A stretch of DNA of 64,000 nucleotides from Lineus longissimus (GCF_910592395.1 NC_088311.1:2604501-2668500), one strand, 5' to 3'; shown: positions 1 to 10,362, numbered from the stretch's first letter. Notes: a model not told the origin generated them from the sequence alone. Numbers and translations: made by a program.

Positions 1-1397
1 GACGATACATTTTACTCGGAATACATTCAAAGGATGGTATTTTCTTAACAAATACGCGTTTTGTTAGATGACGATGGAGCTTTGGCGACAAGAGCATTGT
101 TCTAATAAGCATTTGTTTTCGTGATCACCTGGGAGATGCTTTAGAGTGGCACACTCGTATCTTGAAATTATAGTTTGCAATTGTTGCTTTTATTCTTGCT
201 TCTCAGGGATTTATAAGCAATAAGGCTTATCCGTCGCATGCCCTCTAGGTCAGTATTTTGTAGCACTTCACTATGTACTTTACACTCAGCGTCTCAAATT
301 CATTTCCCTGTTGCAAAACAAAAAACTCTATTGGCAGTTCTTTGATATGATATCTTATAGGTATACTATGATAAATTGACAATGTCCAACCTATGGCTCG
401 AATTACACGGAAACGGCATATTTCTTATATGAAATGTTTTGCTATTATGTCTAACATAGGCTGAAATGGAACCAAAAGTTAATTTTTGGCCTGCCAAGCA
501 TTTCTCTGTAGAAAATGTACGGGTGTATATATGGCTTAAGTATACTTAACGTGAACTAAAAATGAGGGTCATTTCACACGATATTTTCAGTGTTACCCAT
601 ACAACATAATGATATCTTGCGTAAAATGTACTATAGATGTGCACAGGTTGTGATGAGATGGACATTAGAATTGCTGATATTATAGACTATGGGTAATTTT
701 GCAATACTGTTGTGGGGTGACGGGTGTAAAGTGTATGGATCATGTCGGCATCAGGTTGACAATGAGCGTTTCATTTTGCCGTAGGTAGACGGCAGAGTCG
801 ATTGCTAGTTTTGGATTAAGCTCCTTTGTAGGATTTAGTGTACCAAACGACAAACGTAGAAATATCTTGGAACGAAAGTCTTATTTCATCGAGGAATCCG
901 ATATGCTTTCTTACAGTTTTCCAATATTTGTACGTGACATAACTCCATGCGATTCATTTACAAAGTTGAAGAAAATGACGGCAGCGAATCAAGTCCGTTT
1001 ATCGCAAGAGTGTGTTATCAGCAACCTGAGAAAAAACACCACACTCTCCAACTCGTGTTGACAAAGGGACCAACACAATGATAGGTTTTAGATGCTCTGG
1101 AATTATCAACGCTTTTTCTGCTCATAAGTTCTTAGAAAAAGAATACTTACAAATGGCATGCACGTTTTTTATTTGCCGAGATAATGGAGTGTCGCTGAAA
1201 TATCAGATATAACAGAGCATTGTTATGCGCAACATCTTACATGTTATGGATTTATTTCTGCCATTTTTTTTCCTTGCCTAAGTTTGATACAAGGTGTAGC
1301 ATTTCAGTCCTATATATTAACACCCTTACACCGACAGGTTATAGTGAACAAGAAAAGTGTTTTAAAAAACACAGGGCGTGGTGTGATTGGGTATTAG
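1..1397. other. Gene-free flank
   Basis: AT-rich sequence with only short open frames (under 70 codons) that have no recognisable motifs and no convincing splice context. I see no RNA gene or repeat array here. It ends at a perfect 14-base palindrome (1398-1411, TTCTGTATACAGAA) next to one candidate end of the Helitron. It is most simply host intergenic or intronic DNA. Confidence 0.5.
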
Positions 1398-1962
1398 TTC
1401 TGTATACAGAAGATTAGAGTCTTGCTTTTTAAGCAATCTGCAGATATTTTAATTGGTAAGGCCCTGGTTGGTTGTTTGGTCATAATCTTATAATCGCCAG
1501 CGTATCCCTGTGAACGCTTTGGTCATTTTCAGTTGGGCCAGTGTAATATGTGGTTGTTCCCCAAATGTGTCAGGGTTTCCATACAAAGACAGGTAGAGGG
1601 ACCAACCCTTTTCAGTAGGGGATAGACAGATGAACTAGTCAAAGTATCTTTTCTGTCCATTATCATAGTGGCGAGTGCTTCAGATCATTTCACCAGGATT
1701 TTGTTCTGGGTAGAACAGATTTATGGCAAACTGAAGTCGTTCTTCCTGCTTGTCCTTTTGAATGTTGCATGCGTCCTTGGTTATCAACTTTTGCTGGTTC
1801 TTCCTTGGGTTGATGTTGCCAAATGCAGTGGGCGTCATGATACTTTTGAGATGGTCCGTTAGTCTGGGAGTTGGTGGATGAGTACCATGTGGCGAAACAC
1901 TGTGACTGTCTGATGATGAATGAAGAGAGTGGAGGATGATGTTTTGTAGAAATATATTGACC

Positions 1963-1968
1963 TTTATT
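1963..1968 (-). terminator. Candidate poly(A) signal of the Rep-helicase transcript
   Basis: The minus strand reads AATAAA here, about 640 bases after the stop codon of the Rep-helicase exon. It is the best signal I noticed between the stop and the candidate element ends. A hexamer alone occurs often in AT-rich DNA, so this is only plausible. Confidence 0.3.
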
Positions 1969-1975
1969 ACAAAAG

Positions 1976-2120
1976 AACAGAATCAGCAGCATATCATTAA
2001 TTGCAAGTAATTACATACAGACAGAATTGGCAGTAAATATTTTGTTGCAAGACTAATTTGATGGCGAACAGAATCAACAGTAATAATAGTATGTGAGTTG
2101 TAGCAAGTTCTAGCTATGTG
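1976..2120. repeat. Degenerate ~48-bp tandem repeat in the Helitron 3' region
   Basis: Three diverged units follow each other. Each starts with ACAGAAT, then a CAG..A segment, and ends near a TTGCAAG or TAGCAAG motif. Unit starts are near 1977, 2022 and 2069. The array lies between the Rep-helicase stop codon and the candidate 3' termini. Minisatellites near Helitron 3' ends are known in other elements; whether this one is part of the element is inferred. Confidence 0.45.
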
Positions 2121-2608
2121 GACTTTGCCTCAATAATTTTTGGCATTGCACTGTTACTAGCGAGTCAAGGATTATTGCTCTTTTAAGGCGTGCAGTTAAT
2201 TTTCATGGATATTGACGTGCACTCGTTGATTTGTTCTGATGTGCAGTTATTGTAAAGAATGATGATTGGCAATATATACAAGTTGACAATGATGGGAAGA
2301 GAAGGTGCAGGTGAATAGTAAAAGTTGCTAAGTATAGGTGCCAAATGGATGGATGACGAGGGCAATGGTTAAATGATTATAGAGAGGCCGTGTAAGTATC
2401 TTGGTACGATCCCATGGGTGATGATACCGGCAATTGTTGTTGAACGTATTTACAAGGTTATTGACATATTGTTTCATACCTCTTGGTTTTTGTGCTAATT
2501 AGATTATTAGGCAGGTTATTGTCTGTGGCTTAAGCGATTTTTTCACGGGTCTGTGTCACGACATGTTGTAATTGTCTGCCCATTATTGGAGGTTGCAAAA
2601 TAGTGGCA
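2121..2608. other. 3' untranslated or element-internal sequence after Rep-helicase
   Basis: Non-coding stretch downstream (on the minus strand) of the Rep-helicase stop at 2609. It contains a small inverted repeat around CCCATGGG (about 2410-2417). No open frame of interest continues the helicase. Confidence 0.5.
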
Positions 2609-5600
2609 TCAGCGTAATGTTGTTGTTTGACGCAGGCGCTTCATTTCTTGAAGTGCAGATTTGGATGCAGCGAAACCTGGTGATTTCTTTTGTATGTGTG
2701 TTATGGCTAGACCACTCATGTTGCGCACACGGGATAGTGCAACGTATGCCATGCCTGATGTAAACATTTTGGGTCCTAGGTCAAGGACTGCTGAGTCTAA
2801 AGATGTGCCTTGCATTTTATGGATGGTAGTTGCGTAGCACAGCTTTAATGGGAATTGAGTTCTGTTGATGGTTGTGTTGTATTTGCCATAGAATGTTGCA
2901 GTGATTGGTTGGATTGGTATGGCGTTTGGGTGTTTTGTGGAGGTTTTGTACTTGTTGCCTATTTGTTGTTTGTGGAAAGTGATGAGGACTGTGCTGTTAT
3001 TGATGTTTGTATTGGGTATGATTTCTGTGACAGTACCTGTTGCACCATTGACTAGGCCTGCGGTTGTATCAAGATTTCTGATCAGCATGACAGGTGCACC
3101 AGGCGCAAGTACCAGAGTGTGTACGAGTGCAGCGCAATCACGTTCATCTGTAGGTAGTAATTCTTGCAAGGTTTTTGGTGGTGTACAGTTATTGGTGATG
3201 CTGTCAGTGGCATGCAGTGTATGTTGATGGTGTTGTTCTGATATCTTGGCTTGGTTGTGTTGGTGGCACTGTTTGTTGGTGGGGTACAAGCGGATTGCTG
3301 TATGAAATGGTGGTTGGTTCAGGGCAGCAGGGGTGAGAAGGCGCTCATGTAAAGTTTGCATGTCGTGTGTGGTGTGGAGGCCTAAGCGGAATCTGTTTAG
3401 GAGTTGTGCGTAGGACTGATCGCTGGCCTGCCTGTAATTTGTTTGTAGTTCCAGTAGTGTGAAGACATCTTTCCACAAGTGTATGGTGGTGTCCGGTGTT
3501 GGGGTTGCAAAGATGTATTTACCCATGACTGGTTTTAGCTGGAAGAAGTCGCCGAATGCTAGGATTGAGATGCCGGCGAAGAGTTGATCAGTGTTGTCTG
3601 TTGCGAAGATTTCTGTGAGGCGTTGGTGTATGATTGTGAATGTTTTGATGGAGACCATGCTAATCTCGTCAATAATGAGGTAGTGGATATTTTTCCACAG
3701 TTTGCGCAGGTCTGCTAATTTTTCCCCTTTGAGTGGTTGGTAATTGGCCGACTTGTGGTGTTCGACGGGAAGGTTGAGAGCTTTGTGTAATGTGATGCCA
3801 TTGATGTTGTATGCTGCCACACCTGTGGGTGCTGTGAGGATTGGTAGTGACTGTGGTGATGATCGTAGGAGGTATTGTGTGCAAGCAGTGATAGTGTGGC
3901 TTTTGCCTGTGCCAGCGCCACCAGTGATGAAGAGGCGCAGGGGTGGTGGTTTTTTTGGCGACAGTTTGGTGTGGTATGCATGCAGTTCTTTGGTGTATTG
4001 TGCGAGTAGTTGTATCATGTGTGTTTGTTCATCACCAAGATGCTTCATCAGATGTAAGTACTGTTCTTGCGGGAGCTGTGTCTGGATATCTGTAAGTGTT
4101 ATGTTGTCAGTAATTGGGTCTGGTGAGTTATTACTCTCAATATCAATGTCGTGAATATCATTCTGATAGACTGTGTAGTCTGGCTGTACGCGTGTGGTGG
4201 GCTCGTCTGTGATGTCAAGAATGGTGGCAGTTGTGGCTGGTGCTGTGGTGTGGTTTATTATGGGTAGCACGGCATCTATGTCAAGGTTTTCTATGACGTC
4301 CAGGGCCGTTTGTACTTCGTGTAAGAAATGATCATGCAAGTCAGCCATTTGTACCTGTTGTTGTTGTGTGCTGAGTGTTTCATATGCTGTTTTGCCTGAT
4401 GGGATGAGTTGTTCTTGGGGGCAGTGGAAGGGTACATGTAGCAGTAGGATCTTATAATAGTAGTCGTCGCCATCTTGTTCGATTGTTTTGGTATGAGTTT
4501 TGATGCAAGCATTCTTGGTGCGTTTATGTATGTAACCAGCGTTGTGTTGTAAACAAATGGCACCTTTTGGAGGGTTGGTTTTGTAGTATTGATATTGGGC
4601 TGCAAATTGGAATAAGGTCATGTTGTGGAATGCAGTAGTGTGTGGCCTTTTAGTGTAGTGGTCTATGATGTCTTGTACAAAAATATTTGTGTCATTAGCA
4701 TTGAGATCAGTTAGCTCAGCGGCAGGTTTTAGTATTGAGATTTTGTCTCGTGGACGGGAGGTATTGATGTGAATGACTACACGTGATGCGCCTTTCATCT
4801 GGTGGCCTCCTAGGCGCGTGACTGCCTCTTGTGCACTAATTTGTCTGTTGTTGAGAACTTTGTTGCCAATGACCCGTAGGATCTTGTGTTCAGATGGCTG
4901 TGTCTGTGCTGATAATGATGCTGTGGCTGCTTTGATTTGTTTCGCTAAATCACCGCTCTCTGGTTTGCAAATGTATGTTGTGATGTAGTATGCTGCTGGA
5001 ACAGCGGCCCCAACCATTTGTATATCCATATTTGCCTCCCATGTGCAAAGGATTGTGGGATTATATGCATTGATCATGGTTTCATGAGATCTTCTTTTCA
5101 AGTTGTAGAAATGTTTATGTTTTGTTGGGTCTGAGGGATTTTTTATGATTGTATCATCTGTGATGGGTTGGGGGAAATTGAATCGACAGGTACACTGGTT
5201 TTTTGGGCACTTTTTGGTGCAGGTTGGGGTGTGATTATGTGCTTGTAGGGATTTGACGAGATGGTGAAGTACAGGGTCTGTTTCTTCTGCTGGTAACTGG
5301 CATGATATGTATTTGTCAATGAATGCAGGGGCATCATGTATCCCTTTGGTGGTAAGGAGGTTAGGTGCATCTGTGATCCAGAAGAGGCTGTGGACGTGAG
5401 GTACGCCACGTAACTGAAACTCCAGGCGCCAGAAATAATCTTGCACATGACCTAATGGTTGTTGGGGGCCGAGAATGACATTATGCAGCAATTGGTGCCA
5501 ACGGAAGCAGAAATGATGGACAGCAGGTACTGGATTGTTGATTATCAGGGTCTGGCGTTGGGATTTTGTCAATTCAGATACCGTGGGCACCGGAATCATA

Positions 5601-8235
5601 CAGTTGGGGTTGAATTGAATGATAGCATCTATCATATCATCCCAGCCCATGTCATTTGCTGATAGAGTGAGGAAGAATGTTGGTGGGCCTAAGTTGTGGT
5701 AAAGGGTTAACAGGTCTAGTTTTGTAGCATACCAATAGGGGTTGGTGCCACGTATTTGTTTGAGGAATGACCAGCTGTTGTGGAGGAATCGTTTGTCTGT
5801 TGTATTCTGTTGTAATTGCTGTACCGTTGTTTGTCTGTAACTGTTGTTAGAGTGTTTTCTCACAGCAATGGATATTGCCGATTGTAGTTTATGTTGTTCA
5901 AAATTATTGAGCATCCAGAAAATGTATGGAATGTCTGTTGCAAAGGGTGATGCATGAGTGTTTAGGCGGGTCTGTATGTAGTCCGTTATTGATAGGGCAT
6001 GACCTTTGTGCCAGCTGGATGCTCCTGAAGTGAATAACCATGGGAATGCTTGTGCCTCCAAGTCTGTAGCTGTGAAGATACTAAGTGGAGAAGATGTAAT
6101 GCTAGGTATGTTGTAATATGGGTCTTTCAGATTTTCTGATATATATTTTTTAACATCTAGGAGTGGAATGGTGCGATGCTGAGGTACGACTGATGATTCA
6201 GTAATCAGAGCATCTGCAAGGTTGTTGTCGCTGTCAGGCGCTGTTTCTGTGTCATCAGCAGTGTCACGGCAAATGGTGATGTCCTTATACAGTGGATGGT
6301 GCTGTTGTAGGTATTGGAGTGCGTTGAAGACATTTGTTTTGTTGACAGGGTAAATAGTGGTGTGTGTTTGGTGGGCACGGTTCTGTGAGACATATATGAT
6401 GTTGCTGTGGGCTAGTGGTCGTGGTAGGGCTTTGTAAATGTCTTGGTTATCAACAGGGAAGTTGATGATCTGGCCTTTTGCTGACAGCTGGCCATATGGT
6501 AGTGCACATATGGTGATGAATGGATGGACTTGCGATATCAAGCGTTTTTCCATGAGGTTGAGGGATGCTAACACTGTTGGGACAGGGCCAGAAGTCATGT
6601 TTGTCCATGAATTGGCAGGTATTTTGCTGTCTTTGAGTGGTGCTATGCAACGGAAACATATCCATGGCTTGGTATCTGATGTGAGGTGATGTTGGTGGGC
6701 AAATGTGATCACTGCTTTATTGCGTGTTTTTGACCCGTTTTTGTGGTGTTTGATGACACGGCAAATGGTGCATATTTTGTGGTGTTGTGTTGTGATTTTG
6801 TCTCGAAATTGGGCGGCGTGATGATTTGGTGGGGCGGGTGTTTGTATTTGTGATTTGAGTTTTTTAAAGTGGTGATATGTCAATGTTGGGTATGCCTCTC
6901 TGAGGATGCGGTAGGTTGTCTGGTTTGCTGAATGCGTTCGCAGTGCTTCACAGATATTTTTGTCAATGGTATTGGTTGCTGATGTGTTCATGGTGTTGAT
7001 GCTGTTGTCAGAGTTGGTTGTGCAGCTATTATGATCTTGTGGGTTTGGGGTGCTCTGTGGTTGCTGTTTGGTGGCAGATAGGAGTTTGTTGTATCTATAA
7101 CGGGTGAGGCCTGGGTACATAGCGTTCAATGTTTTGTATGTGCGCTGTTGGTTTGTTGTGGTTGATTTGAGAGCATCAAGGATGGCTGTTCCTTCTGCCT
7201 TTGTTATGCCCATTCTTGGCGGCGGAGTTGGCACTGATCGCTTGCAAGTTGGTCCATCGGGAATTGTTTCACAGGTTGGGGGCGCATTACTTGGATGGTG
7301 GTTGATCGTGGACGGCAATAGTGGTGTGTTTGATCTGACAGCTGTGGACGGTGGTTGGCGCTTTTGTGTTGTTCTGTTTGGGTGGTTGGTCCGTCGTTGT
7401 GATGTTGGCTGTGGCGATGCATCATCATGAAGCATGGGCGATGTGGTGGGTGCAGTACCAGTAGAGCGGATAGGACGTGTTGCACAGCCAGATTTAGTTT
7501 CTTGTGTTTGGCTGTCATTTATTGTGTACCAATGATTGTTGTGGCATACGTTTGCAGTGTAATGGCCGCTGTTCATGTTGGGACCTGTGTGCACTACTGT
7601 AGCATACAGTTGGTATGTGGTATTTGTCAGGTGCAAAGTGGGTTCAACCTGAAACGTTGGCACAATAGTGTTGCTGGATGGCAGATGATGGAGTTTGCGT
7701 TGTATTATTAGGATGCGTGAGGTAGACATATTGCCAATGGTTTTTGTGGCTGATGATGCGTGGCATTTGGTGCAGGTGTGATGAATGATTTCGGAGTTGT
7801 TGGAATGAATATATGATGATACGGTGCCTATTGTCTGTGATATTCGCAGCAGTTGATCTGTTTCATTGTGTTGGGTGGATGAGTGGCATTTACAACATAC
7901 ATGGTTGAACGATATGATGACAGGGAATAAACTGGTCAGCGTCATGTTTTGGCTGAGAGCATGCTGCAAGAAATGAGATAAATATTCTTCAGAGTCATGT
8001 TGTTCAGAGGGTTTGAAGGCAGATGCAGCGTTAGTGATGATGTCAATCATCTGGACTTGTTGGTGCAGCTGTCGTGGATCTGTTGCCACGAGTAGACGTT
8101 TTAGCGTGTCTGTGTATTGCGATGAAGAGTCTTCAAGCAGTGCTGCAATTTCGTGGGTCTGACGTAGGCTCTGTATGATGGCGTTGCGGTAGCATTGTTG
8201 GTAGTCGTTGGGCAGTCCAATAGGAGGTGGTGGTC
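2609..8235 (-). CDS. Helitron polyprotein: USP-like protease - zinc module - Rep nuclease - PIF1 helicase (main exon)
   Basis: This is the transposase of the element. Numbering follows the predicted spliced protein of 1,930 residues, joining this exon to 10115-9950. The first part is a compact C19 ubiquitin-protease domain: Cys box with C70 in LPNDYQQCYRNA, QHDSEEYL at 134-141, zinc ligands in CCKC (169-172) and CTKC (210-213), His box NSGHYTANV with H280, and D296 in INDSQ. Two related 38-residue segments follow (406-443, 482-518). Next come a CxxC...CxxC zinc module (544/547 and 582/585) and a DUF6570-like stretch. The Rep core has GPPTFFLTLSAND at 905-917, the HUH motif PHVH (H1002, H1004) and tyrosines Y1139 and Y1143. 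The helicase has Walker A GGAGTGKS (1494-1501), DE at 1578-1579, GDFFQL (1617-1622), HKMQG (1861) and YVALSR (1886). The exon begins at the acceptor tcattttccag. No ATG lies between the in-frame upstream stop and the Cys box, so the start must be in another exon; the GTG at 8089 is internal. The frame is intact. Confidence 0.93.
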
Positions 8236-8250
8236 CTGGAAAATGACATA
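8236..8250 (-). promoter_or_regulatory. 3' splice site of the USP-Rep-helicase exon
   Basis: The minus strand reads tatgtcattttccag, then exon sequence GACC. The exon begins at the second base of a codon (phase 1). This matches the phase of the leader exon that ends at 9950. An in-frame stop lies about 20 bases upstream, so the frame cannot simply be extended. Confidence 0.65.
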
Positions 8251-8600
8251 TATAAATTTATTCATGGGTGATTATTTAGTTGTGTGAATCTGTCAGAGTG
8301 AAATGAATACTCCTTTTACTTTTAGCACTGCCACTGATACTAATGGAAAACTTATGACAGAACGGGATATGTTATCTGTTAAGAGTGTCAATTTCACCTT
8401 GATATAGTTTTATCCTGTGGTTTAAGTGTCTTTCTATCTCTAAGTCTGTTGTATTATAATCTCAACTTGGTGTGATGTTGTCAGTTCAGGCAATGCAACA
8501 GCAACAAACAGATATAAATGTTAATGTTGGTTATCAGCTTGCATCAGCTGTGATCAGTGATGATGAGATTCATTATAAGTTTGAGGGCCTTACTTAAATG
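8251..8600 (-). other. Spacer between the RPA and Rep exons (3' UTR / intron)
   Basis: This 350-base stretch has no useful open frame. Directly after the RPA stop there is a good donor, AA then GTAAGG, with GT at 8593-8592. A transcript that keeps the RPA exon could therefore also be spliced to the Rep exon across a 358-base intron, leaving the RPA stop upstream. It also contains the candidate poly(A) signal of the RPA form. Confidence 0.5.
8257..8262 (-). terminator. Candidate poly(A) signal of the RPA transcript
   Basis: The minus strand reads AATAAA about 340 bases after the RPA stop codon and about 20 bases before the acceptor of the Rep-helicase exon. This placement fits a choice between ending the transcript (RPA form) and splicing on (Rep form). 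The function is inferred. Confidence 0.4.
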
Positions 8601-9760
8601 TTACACCAGTTGAACCTTCCTGAAGGTGTAATTGGTGCGTTCACCGATGCTTTTCAAGATGGTAGCATCGATCGTCTTGCCCTGCAACATTATGAGTTTG
8701 AAGCGCTGATCTTCGTTGGATAGTCGACTGAACTCTGGTGCCGGCATTTTGAGAATTGCTGTGGCGTGCTGGTCAAACAGCTTTATCCAGATACCATGGC
8801 CTTGTGCTGTACCATCCTCCAATTTGATCGAAATCATGTACTTTGGTTCAGGGTTGCCATGAAGGCCATGGTTGTCACAATTAACATAACTGCCTACGAC
8901 GGTCACTTTCTTGTTACATCTGGCAGTTCCACACCCCATGTAAAACGGACGATCCAATGACACGAAGGCAACATTTGCGTTTTCGACTTTGTACTCTCGT
9001 GCGTCTCCATTGATGACATCTTCCATTGTGTCCATTGGTGTATCAATAGTAACTGGGTCCTCATCGGTAGGATCTTCTGCCGTGTCCATGTAGTCTTTGA
9101 GAGGTGCTGCTGCTTCATCAGGGATATCATCGTCCATCACAACCACGGTAGACCTTGTCGTGGCGATGGAGAACTCTTTGCGGTAATCTTTGGTTTTTGC
9201 GTCTGTCAATTGGATTATGGACCCTTTAATGATGGCGCGCTGGGCATCTGCTGCCCACAGTGTCAACTTGGTCACCTGGCCAGAGGTGTCTGTTACACGG
9301 CATTCACGCATGTCCTTCCCTTTGACTTGCTCCACTGTCATTGGGTGGACCACACTGACCAACAGGTTTACCACGGTGTCAGGTGGCAGGGCCATGGCTG
9401 CTTTCAATGTTACTGGTTTCACTTTTTGCAGGTTGAGGAGTTCAGTGGATGGCTGCACATCACTGCTTTGTGTCAACAGTATCTCCACTGGGTCTGAATT
9501 GTACTGTGGCTTTTTGGGCACTTGCGGATGATAATTAGTGATAACATAATCGTTACCTTCACTAAATTTGCGTTCAAATTGTTCTGCTGCACTCCCCCAG
9601 ACCAGCAACTTACGGGTTGATGTATTGTCCTTTATGGTTGCACGATAATATGGAGCACCAGCTGCAGTTCGTGCCTTTTTTGTTGGTGTGAGGATACGTA
9701 CACGGATTGGCCCGGTCTTCTGAGGGCTGACTTCGGCCAAAGTTTGTTCTGCCATTTGTT
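8601..9760 (-). CDS. RPA1-like single-stranded DNA-binding protein of the Helitron
   Basis: Replication-protein-A-like proteins coat single-stranded DNA and are known passengers of Helitrons. Counting from the internal ATG at 9755 the chain has 384 residues in three OB-fold blocks: about 15-100, 112-207 and 258-384, with an acidic linker (208-250) between the second and third. The third block carries a zinc site like that of RPA70 DBD-C: C275 and C280 in CGTARCNKKV, then C293 and H296 in CDNH. The exon begins right after the 3' splice site cttatttcag, in phase 1. Joined to the exon ending at 9950 the protein would have 441 residues. Another in-frame ATG at 9773 lies inside the predicted intron and is less likely. 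The N-terminal RPA70 protein-interaction domain is not evident. The frame is intact, and the exon sits 365 bases upstream of the Rep-helicase exon on the same strand. Confidence 0.85.
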
Positions 9761-9777
9761 CTGAAATAAGCATAGCA
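9761..9777 (-). promoter_or_regulatory. 3' splice site of the RPA exon
   Basis: The minus strand reads tgctatgcttatttcag, then exon sequence AACAAATGG. With the donor at 9950/9949 it defines a 189-base intron. It joins G to AA to give a Glu codon in frame with the RPA protein. Confidence 0.65.
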
Positions 9778-9940
9778 GGATTAATATGGTACTCTGTGGT
9801 AAGTCTTTTTATTAGTGGGACAGTCTTGTGGAATGAAGTGGATGATTATTTGTTGTACATGGTGATAGAACGTCTGTGTGAAAGGTTTTAGGGTACCAGT
9901 TGCTTACAAGGCTACTATTCCCAGCACTGTGACGATGCAA

Positions 9941-9950
9941 GATACTTACC
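9941..9950 (-). promoter_or_regulatory. Near-perfect 5' splice site of the leader exon
   Basis: The minus strand reads G then GTAAGTATC, with an exact GTAAGT core. It ends the open frame 10115-9950 after one base of a codon. It is the only strong donor I found upstream of the RPA and Rep exons. Confidence 0.65.
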
Positions 9951-10115
9951 GTTTGCTAATTTGGGTAAATCTTTTGACGAACTGTATACTGTTTCTTGGC
10001 AGCGCTGTAATGGTAATGAATGTTTGTTAGAAAATGTTGACATCCGCACTGAATCTATATCCGCACTGAATCTATATCTCAGATTTGCGCGCATCATCAT
10101 TTCTGAGGGTGACAT
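9950..10115 (-). CDS. Candidate shared leader exon (N-terminus of both Helitron proteins)
   Basis: This open frame of 55 codons plus one base starts at an ATG (10115) and runs into the consensus donor. Spliced to 9760 it continues in frame into the RPA protein; spliced to 8235 it continues in frame into the protease Cys box. A second in-frame ATG at 10043 would give a 31-codon leader. The peptide is Ser/Met-rich at its start and resembles no domain I know. A 17-bp direct duplication (10042-10078) lies inside it between the two ATGs. Because 17 is not a multiple of three, the upper ATG reached its present frame only after that duplication. The later ATG may therefore be the original start. RPA could use its own ATG at 9755, so this exon might be only a 5' UTR for that protein. 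The Rep exon has no such alternative. Confidence 0.5.
10042..10078. repeat. 17-bp perfect direct duplication in the leader exon
   Basis: The unit CCGCACTGAATCTATAT occurs twice head to tail, with matching edge bases. It is exact, so it is probably recent, and it shifts the reading frame of whatever lies upstream. Confidence 0.9.
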
Positions 10116-10262
10116 AGTTTGCACATCAGATTTGTACTCAGCATCATTACACTTTTTACAGATAGTGACATAGTTCTAGTATTCAATGTCCTTCAACATA
10201 GTTTGCACATCATATTTCCCCCCAGCATCTATCCAGCTGATAGCGACATAGTTTGCATGATG
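10112..10262. repeat. Degenerate 50-55-bp tandem repeat upstream of the leader exon
   Basis: The sequence ACATAGTTTGCA starts units at 10112, 10196 and 10246, with a shorter form (ACATAGTT) at 10168. The longer units share a middle CAGCATC and a tail CWGATAGYG. On the minus strand each full unit contains GCAAACTATGT, so the array includes the upper start codon of the leader exon and probably the 5' UTR or promoter. I see no TATA box. Confidence 0.6.
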
Positions 10263-10342
10263 AAAATACCATGGACATGTTGCTAAACTCGATCAGCCAG
10301 ATGCATGATTAGCACCACAGGTGTTCTTTAAGTTTAATGACA

Positions 10343-10362
10343 ACTCGATAACACGATCGAGT
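10343..10362. repeat. Perfect 7-bp inverted repeat with 6-base loop
   Basis: ACTCGAT and ATCGAGT flank AACACG. It lies in the presumed 5' region of the Helitron. It could be an operator-like site or chance. Confidence 0.5.

Noticed and set aside
2572-7711. Many plus-strand open frames of 60-136 codons under the Rep-helicase exon
   Set aside because: They are shadows of the minus-strand gene, which has all expected catalytic motifs; none of them shows a motif.
8087-8089. GTG at 8089 as the start codon of the Rep-helicase protein
   Set aside because: The frame continues upstream through the protease Cys box to a 3' splice site, so this GTG is an internal Val codon.
9771-9773. ATG at 9773 as start of the RPA protein
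   Set aside because: It lies inside the predicted intron, directly across a strong acceptor. The ATG at 9755 or the leader exon fits better. It remains possible if this intron is retained.
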